Positions 6,000 to 9,286 of a stretch of DNA of 9,286 nt are shown here, piece by piece; position 1 is the first letter of the stretch, and each line of letters begins with the position of its first letter. A program made the position numbers and the translations under genes. The DNA is taken from NCBI GenBank assembly GCA_030740295.1, contig JASLXP010001000.1:1-9286 (forward strand), in the 5' to 3' direction. The notes under the pieces were generated by a model, which worked only from the letters and a program-made list of their open reading frames with translations, was not told the origin of the DNA and did not search any database. The stretch is from Planctomycetota bacterium (GTDB lineage Bacteria; Planctomycetota; PUPC01; JACPCR01).

Positions 6000-6602
6000 A
6001 TGAAAGACAGACGAGCCTTTACTCTTATCGACCTGGCTGTGGTGCTGGGTGTTCTTGCGATCCTGGCCGGCACTCTTCTTACCGCTCTTGCCCGGGCCCG
6101 AGAGGAGGCGCGCAAGATGAGCGGCAAAAACCATCTGCGGCAACTCGGCACCGGAATGATCCAATACATCGATCAGTATGGAAAGGGCAGATACTACACA
6201 TGGCCGAACACGGAGAAAGCATCCTTCAACGGATCGCAATGGATCGCTTCGATGTATTGGACGTCGCTGCTGAATGAACCTGATCTGTACTTATGCCCTT
6301 CTTCCTGGGACGACAATGATGATGGGGGCGAACTCGGTCGGAGATTCACACAACTGACAGACATCAATGTCTCCTACGCGGGCAGGGATGGCCGCCTGGG
6401 CGCCATCGAAGACAGGATGCCCTCGAATACAATCATGATGTGCGACGATGGTGACGATCCCGCCAATCACAGCGACGGCGCCAATCTCATGTATTTCGAC
6501 GCGCACGTGGAATGGACCGAATCAGTCTCGCCATGGCATGATGGCGAAGAGGGCAAAGCCACCATCGGCAAGGATTCCCCCGTAGGTTTTATGTCCAACT
6601 GA
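6000..6602 (+). CDS. Pseudopilin-like protein, copy 1 of 3
   Basis: This 200-residue protein has a class III prepilin-type N-terminus: a short basic leader MKDRRA, a predicted cleavage A6/F7, then FTLID and a hydrophobic helix to about residue 30, followed by a helix AREEARKM that continues as the pilin spine. The globular part has LRQLGTGMIQYIDQYG (46-61), DLYLCPSS (95-102) and MMCDDG (146-151) with Cys99 and Cys148 likely forming a disulphide, and ends in DGANLMYFDAHVEW (159-172), the form seen in the H-X9-DG/DUF1559-like proteins abundant in PVC bacteria. It would be processed by a prepilin peptidase and sit in the inner membrane or in a type II secretion/type IV pilus-like filament. Position +5 of the mature protein is Asp, not the usual Glu. 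Unlike its two neighbours it lacks the Cys just before NLRQLG (SGKNH instead of KCKSN). Its exact role is unknown. Confidence 0.88.
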   Translation: MKDRRAFTLIDLAVVLGVLAILAGTLLTALARAREEARKMSGKNHLRQLGTGMIQYIDQYGKGRYYTWPNTEKASFNGSQWIASMYWTSLLNEPDLYLCPSSWDDNDDGGELGRRFTQLTDINVSYAGRDGRLGAIEDRMPSNTIMMCDDGDDPANHSDGANLMYFDAHVEWTESVSPWHDGEEGKATIGKDSPVGFMSN

Positions 6603-6605
6603 GGT
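6601..6605 (+). promoter_or_regulatory. Ribosome binding site over the stop of copy 1
   Basis: GAGGT begins inside the TGA stop codon of pseudopilin 1 and lies 7 bases before the GTG start of pseudopilin 2. This points to coupled translation. The same arrangement recurs before copy 3. Confidence 0.7.
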
Positions 6606-6612
6606 CAGAAAA

Positions 6613-7212
6613 GTGAACCGTCGAGCATTCACACTCATCGATCTGGCTTTCCTGATTGGCCTGATCCTTGTTCTCTTCTCGATAATTTACACGGCAGAAT
6701 TCCGCGCCCGCGAAGAGGCCCGCAAGATGAAATGCAAAAGCAATCTGCGGCAACTCGGCACCGGAATGATCCAATACATCGATCAGTACGGGAAGGGCAG
6801 ATACTACACCTGGCCGAACACTGAAAAAGCATCGTTCAATGGATCGCAGTGGATTGCTTCTATGTACTGGACCTCGCTCATCAGAGAGCCGGATCTCTAT
6901 CTGTGCCCATCGTCCGTGGATGACAATCATGATGGCGGAGCGCTTGGCAGAAAATTCACGACCATCCGAGATATGGATGTTTCCTATGCGGGCAGGGATG
7001 GCAGGCTCGGCGTCATCGTCGACAAAATGCCGTCCAACACTCTGATGATGTGTGACGATGGTGAAGATCCCACCAATCATGATGACGGCGTGAATCTGCT
7101 TTACTTCGATGCTCACGTTGAATGGTCTGCCTCAGTCTCGCCCTGGCGCGATGGCGAACAAGGCAAAGCCACGATCGGCAAGGATTCGCCTGTAGATTTT
7201 ATGTCCAATTGA
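6613..7212 (+). CDS. Pseudopilin-like protein, copy 2 of 3
   Basis: This 199-residue paralogue of the preceding protein has a GTG start at 6613, 10 bases after its stop. The leader is MNRRA with predicted cleavage A5/F6, then FTLID and a helix (LAFLIGLILVLFSIIYTAEF) clearly different from those of the flanking copies. Residues from LRQLG through WTSL (about 45 residues) are identical to copies 1 and 3. Cysteines are Cys41 in KCKSN, then those in YLCPSS and MMCDDG, so one more than in copy 1. The C-terminal half is nearly identical to copy 3, and it ends in NLLYFDAHVEW followed by a Gly/Lys-rich tail SPWRDGEQGKATIGKDSP. The diverged membrane helix suggests a distinct assembly partner or position rather than simple dosage; this is inference. 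Confidence 0.87.
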   Translation: MNRRAFTLIDLAFLIGLILVLFSIIYTAEFRAREEARKMKCKSNLRQLGTGMIQYIDQYGKGRYYTWPNTEKASFNGSQWIASMYWTSLIREPDLYLCPSSVDDNHDGGALGRKFTTIRDMDVSYAGRDGRLGVIVDKMPSNTLMMCDDGEDPTNHDDGVNLLYFDAHVEWSASVSPWRDGEQGKATIGKDSPVDFMSN

Positions 7213-7215
7213 GGT
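7211..7215 (+). promoter_or_regulatory. Ribosome binding site over the stop of copy 2
   Basis: GAGGT again starts in the TGA stop and lies 7 bases before ATG 7223. The 10-base spacer matches in length that between copies 1 and 2, showing that the duplication unit includes the translation signal. Confidence 0.7.
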
Positions 7216-7222
7216 CACCAGA

Positions 7223-7825
7223 ATGGACCAAAGAGCATTCACTCTCATCGATCTGGCAGTTCTAATGGGAGTGCTGGCCATCTGTTTTGTGGCCGCACTT
7301 ATCCCCGCTCTCTCACGATCTCGAGAAGAGGCCCGCAAGATGAAATGCAAGAGCAATCTGCGGCAACTCGGCACCGGAATGATCCAATACATCGATCAGT
7401 ACGGGAAGGGCAGATACTACACTTGGCCGAACACCGAGAAGGCATCGTTCAATGGATCGCAATGGATCGCTTCGATGTACTGGACATCGCTGCTGAACGA
7501 GCCGGATCTCTATCTGTGCCCATCGTCCGTGGATGACAATGATCGAGGCGGGGAGCTAGGCCGAAAATTCACGACCATCCGAGATATGGATGTTTCCTAT
7601 GCGGGCAGGGATGGCAGGCTCGGTGTCATCGTCGGCAAGATGCCGTCCAACACTTTGATGATGTGTGACGATGGTGAAGATCCCACCAATCATGACGACG
7701 GCGTGAATCTGCTGTACTTCGACGCGCATGTGGAATGGTCTTCATCCGTCTCACCCCGGAGCGAGGGCGAAGCAGGCAAAGCTACCATCGGCAAGGATTC
7801 GCCGGTCGATATGCAGGTGAATTAG
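7223..7825 (+). CDS. Pseudopilin-like protein, copy 3 of 3
   Basis: This 200-residue paralogue starts at ATG 7223. Its leader is MDQRA, with predicted cleavage A5/F6, then FTLID and the helix LAVLMGVLAICFVAALIPAL. In the helix (GVLAI), at LLNEPD and at DDND it agrees with copy 1, whereas its C-terminal half (GRKFTTIRDMDVSYAG and beyond) agrees with copy 2. This mosaic pattern fits gene conversion or unequal crossing-over in the array. It keeps the Cys before KSNLRQLG, the two later cysteines and the YFDAHVEW end. The last residues change from DFMSN to DMQVN, so the copy closes differently from the other two. The next gene begins 21 bases (GTG) or 78 bases (ATG) downstream in the same direction. 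Confidence 0.87.
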   Translation: MDQRAFTLIDLAVLMGVLAICFVAALIPALSRSREEARKMKCKSNLRQLGTGMIQYIDQYGKGRYYTWPNTEKASFNGSQWIASMYWTSLLNEPDLYLCPSSVDDNDRGGELGRKFTTIRDMDVSYAGRDGRLGVIVGKMPSNTLMMCDDGEDPTNHDDGVNLLYFDAHVEWSSSVSPRSEGEAGKATIGKDSPVDMQVN

Positions 7826-7846
7826 AATGACTGTTCCCTGAAATCC

Positions 7847-9079
7847 GTGGCGCATAGAATCTGCGGTCGTTACGAACATCGATCACCGCTGAGCAGACTT
7901 CCCATGCGTCCACCCATCAGCAGTCTGAGAATCAGCCGAGACAGCCTCAGTCTCTACGGCAGCCTGGAGCCCATGCTGCAGGGAATCCGCGAGCACCGCC
8001 CGCTCGATCTGAATGCCGAAGCATGGCGGAAGGCCAATCCCGGCGGCACATTCGAAGAGTGGCACGCTCAGGCGCACCAGTGCCTGCTGAACGGTCTGCA
8101 TTACGATCCAGGCCCTTTGGATTTACAGGCCGCGTCTCACGGACGTGAGGAGCGGGAACACTTCTGGCTTGAAGAAGTTTCTTTCAATACCACGCCCTGG
8201 ATTCGCGTGGATGGCTATTTTCTCTTGCCGAAAGAAACCGACCCGCCTGTGCCCGGGCTGGTGGTTTTTCATGCCTGGGGTGGGCCGATGCTCTTTGGTA
8301 GAAAACGCATCGTGAACAGCGGCCGGGATCATGCCATGCTCGAGCAACATCGAGATAAGGTCTACAGCGGAAATTACCTTGCCGAGGAATTCGCCAGAGC
8401 CGGATACGCGGTCATCGTCATTGACGCGCATCACTTCGGCGACCGTGCCCCCAGAGGGATCGGAGAGATCCCTGTCGAATATGATCCGTTTGAACTGGGC
8501 GTCGACGAATACGAGGCACTCGACGGCGCCACACGTGACGAGCTCTATTACGGAATGCGACAACTGAACTGGGCCGGCACGACCTGGATGGGCCTCAACT
8601 ACTGGGATGACAGCCGCTGTGTGGATTACCTGCAGAGCAGGCCAGAGGTCGATCCCGAACGCATCGGCTGCACCGGCTTATCCGGCGGCGGCTGGCGGAC
8701 GGACATCCTCGCCGCGCTCGACAGACGCATTAAGGCATCGGCCAGCGGATGCTGGATGACTACCGGCGATTACCAGCAGATCTACAACGTCCGCGGAGCC
8801 ATCGGCACTTTCTGTATGCTGCCGGGCGTCTGGGATCGAATGGACATCCCCGATCTGTCCATACTCGCCGCGCCCAACGCCACCATGGTCATCAGCACCA
8901 GCGAAGACCAACTGTTCCCGGTCGAAGGTCAGCAGGAGGCGGCACGCCAGATCAGCGACGGCTTCGAATGGGCCGGATGCCCGGAGAATTTCAGAAACGT
9001 CGACCCCTCTAAACCACACTGCTATGACGCGGACCTTCAGAGGGAAGCGATTGAATGGTTTGATGGGCATCTCAAATGA
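7847..9079 (+). CDS. Alpha/beta hydrolase, acetyl-xylan esterase / dienelactone hydrolase-like
   Basis: This serine hydrolase has up to 410 residues with an alpha/beta-hydrolase fold. The nucleophile elbow is GLSGGG with Ser279. The acid is probably Asp354 in TSEDQLF, and the base His391 in KPHCYD near the C-terminus. VVFHAWGG (139-146) supplies the oxyanion-hole strand, and YAVIVIDAHHFGDR (187-200) a following strand. Overall it resembles the esterases of the Abhydrolase_7/AXE1 neighbourhood common in PVC genomes, which deacetylate or de-esterify sugars; the substrate cannot be read from sequence. There is no signal peptide, so it is cytoplasmic. The start is uncertain: the longest frame begins with GTG 7847, but residues 1-19 look unlike the family, and ATG 7904 (Met20) is at least as likely, giving 391 residues. 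Neither has a good ribosome binding site. It follows the pseudopilins in the same direction. Confidence 0.87.
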   Translation: MAHRICGRYEHRSPLSRLPMRPPISSLRISRDSLSLYGSLEPMLQGIREHRPLDLNAEAWRKANPGGTFEEWHAQAHQCLLNGLHYDPGPLDLQAASHGREEREHFWLEEVSFNTTPWIRVDGYFLLPKETDPPVPGLVVFHAWGGPMLFGRKRIVNSGRDHAMLEQHRDKVYSGNYLAEEFARAGYAVIVIDAHHFGDRAPRGIGEIPVEYDPFELGVDEYEALDGATRDELYYGMRQLNWAGTTWMGLNYWDDSRCVDYLQSRPEVDPERIGCTGLSGGGWRTDILAALDRRIKASASGCWMTTGDYQQIYNVRGAIGTFCMLPGVWDRMDIPDLSILAAPNATMVISTSEDQLFPVEGQQEAARQISDGFEWAGCPENFRNVDPSKPHCYDADLQREAIEWFDGHLK

Positions 9080-9081
9080 AT

Positions 9082-9113
9082 GGTAAGTGATGGAGTGGTG
9101 GAGTGGTGGAAGA
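9082..9113 (-). repeat. Inverted remnant of the CAYTCCAY octamer array
   Basis: Read on the minus strand, bases 9113-9082 are four in-register octamers (TCTTCCAC, CACTCCAC, CACTCCAT, CACTTACC), the two central ones exact members of the family seen at 233-376 on the plus strand. The block starts 3 bases after the hydrolase stop codon. Confidence 0.75.
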
Positions 9114-9286
9114 TCGTTCTCTCAGTCGAATTCCGACGTTGCACGCCCTTCAGAGCCCGATCGCGGCAATTCCGATTAAGAGAAAGATTACGATAACGAT
9201 TAAGAGGTCTGGGGCCCGGATGGCCCGGCAGCGGATGGCAAACACGAATCGAGTTAGACTATCCGGCAATCGTTAGTGATGGGCTC
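9114..9286. other. Non-coding end of window
   Basis: No gene is recognisable here. The stretch holds a hexamer-type repeat at 9173-9206, then GC-rich sequence with the direct repeat GGCCCGGATGGCCCGG at about 9212-9230. I see no terminator with a T run after the hydrolase gene. Confidence 0.55.
9173..9206 (+). repeat. Degenerate hexamer repeat (CGATTA-like)
   Basis: In steps of six the sequence reads CGATTA, AGAGAA, AGATTA, CGATAA, CGATTA, AGAG. CGATTAAGAG occurs exactly at 9173-9182 and 9197-9206, 24 bases (four hexamers) apart. This resembles the CGATTACGATAACG-type intergenic repeats I remember from PVC-type genomes. Confidence 0.7.

Larger units (their letters stand above)
6000..7825 (+). 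repeat. Tandem gene triplication, unit about 610 bases
   Basis: The three pseudopilin genes are direct repeats offset by 610 and 613 bases. A 46-base block is identical in all three (6133-6178, 6743-6788, 7356-7401). Copies 2 and 3 also share identical 42-base (6886-6927, 7499-7540) and 61-base (6950-7010, 7563-7623) blocks, while copies 1 and 3 share a 26-base block (6231-6256, 7454-7479) that differs at three places in copy 2. Confidence 0.95.

Noticed and set aside
495..9079. A new defence island or mobile element
   Set aside because: The window contains a sirtuin and a P-loop kinase, families that occur in some defence systems, but there is no nuclease, toxin, transposase, integrase or effector partner, and the sirtuin is an ordinary single-domain deacylase rather than a fusion.

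Overview
The window reads as chromosomal DNA of a free-living bacterium with mid-range GC, most likely from the Planctomycetes-Verrucomicrobia-Chlamydiae (PVC) superphylum or a neighbouring lineage such as Lentisphaerae, Kiritimatiellae or Sumerlaeota. Three things suggest this: short pseudopilin-like genes in tandem that end in a YFDAHVEW-type motif, a lipid-or-signal-peptide protein opening with CNVPVFRYALERW (a family I associate with planctomycete-type genomes, from memory), and several unrelated simple-sequence repeat families in the intergenic gaps. No rRNA, tRNA, CRISPR array, transposase or phage gene is visible.

Layout. Bases 31-376 are a block of simple repeats: ten GGATTCT heptamers, then mixed GGGATTCA/GAGGATTCA units, then eighteen in-register degenerate octamers of the CAYTCCAY type. 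Bases 495-2543 (+) hold an apparent two-gene unit: an exported, tail-anchored protein of unknown function and, 3 bases later, a sirtuin. Convergent to it, bases 2449-4354 (-) hold a multi-spanning GT-C type glycosyltransferase followed by an 8-base-overlapping AAA_28/NadR-like P-loop kinase, whose last 31 codons run antisense into the sirtuin gene. A gap with a 16-base TTCATCCGTG repeat separates these from a secreted glycerophosphodiester phosphodiesterase at 4627-5481 (-). A 518-base divergent intergenic region with a dense cluster of inverted repeats follows. Bases 6000-7825 (+) hold three tandem pseudopilin-like paralogues with identical 10-base spacers and ribosome binding sites built over the preceding stop codon. 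An alpha/beta hydrolase resembling acetyl-xylan esterases or dienelactone hydrolases follows at 7847 (or 7904) to 9079. The last 200 bases carry no gene but do carry an inverted remnant of the same octamer repeat and a GATTAC-like hexamer repeat.

How the genes fit together. No single pathway unites the window. The sirtuin (NAD+-consuming) and the kinase (a fold shared with NadR nicotinamide-riboside kinases) face each other, but nothing proves a shared NAD role. The pseudopilins form a clear tandem-duplication cassette, probably co-transcribed with the hydrolase. The most distinctive signals are the pseudopilin triplet (near-invariant N-terminal core, diverged membrane helix, Asp in place of Glu at mature position 5, mosaic ancestry of the third copy), the variety of intergenic repeat families, the antisense tail of the kinase, and overlapping hairpins in the leader of the phosphodiesterase gene. 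I see no convincing new defence or mobile system.
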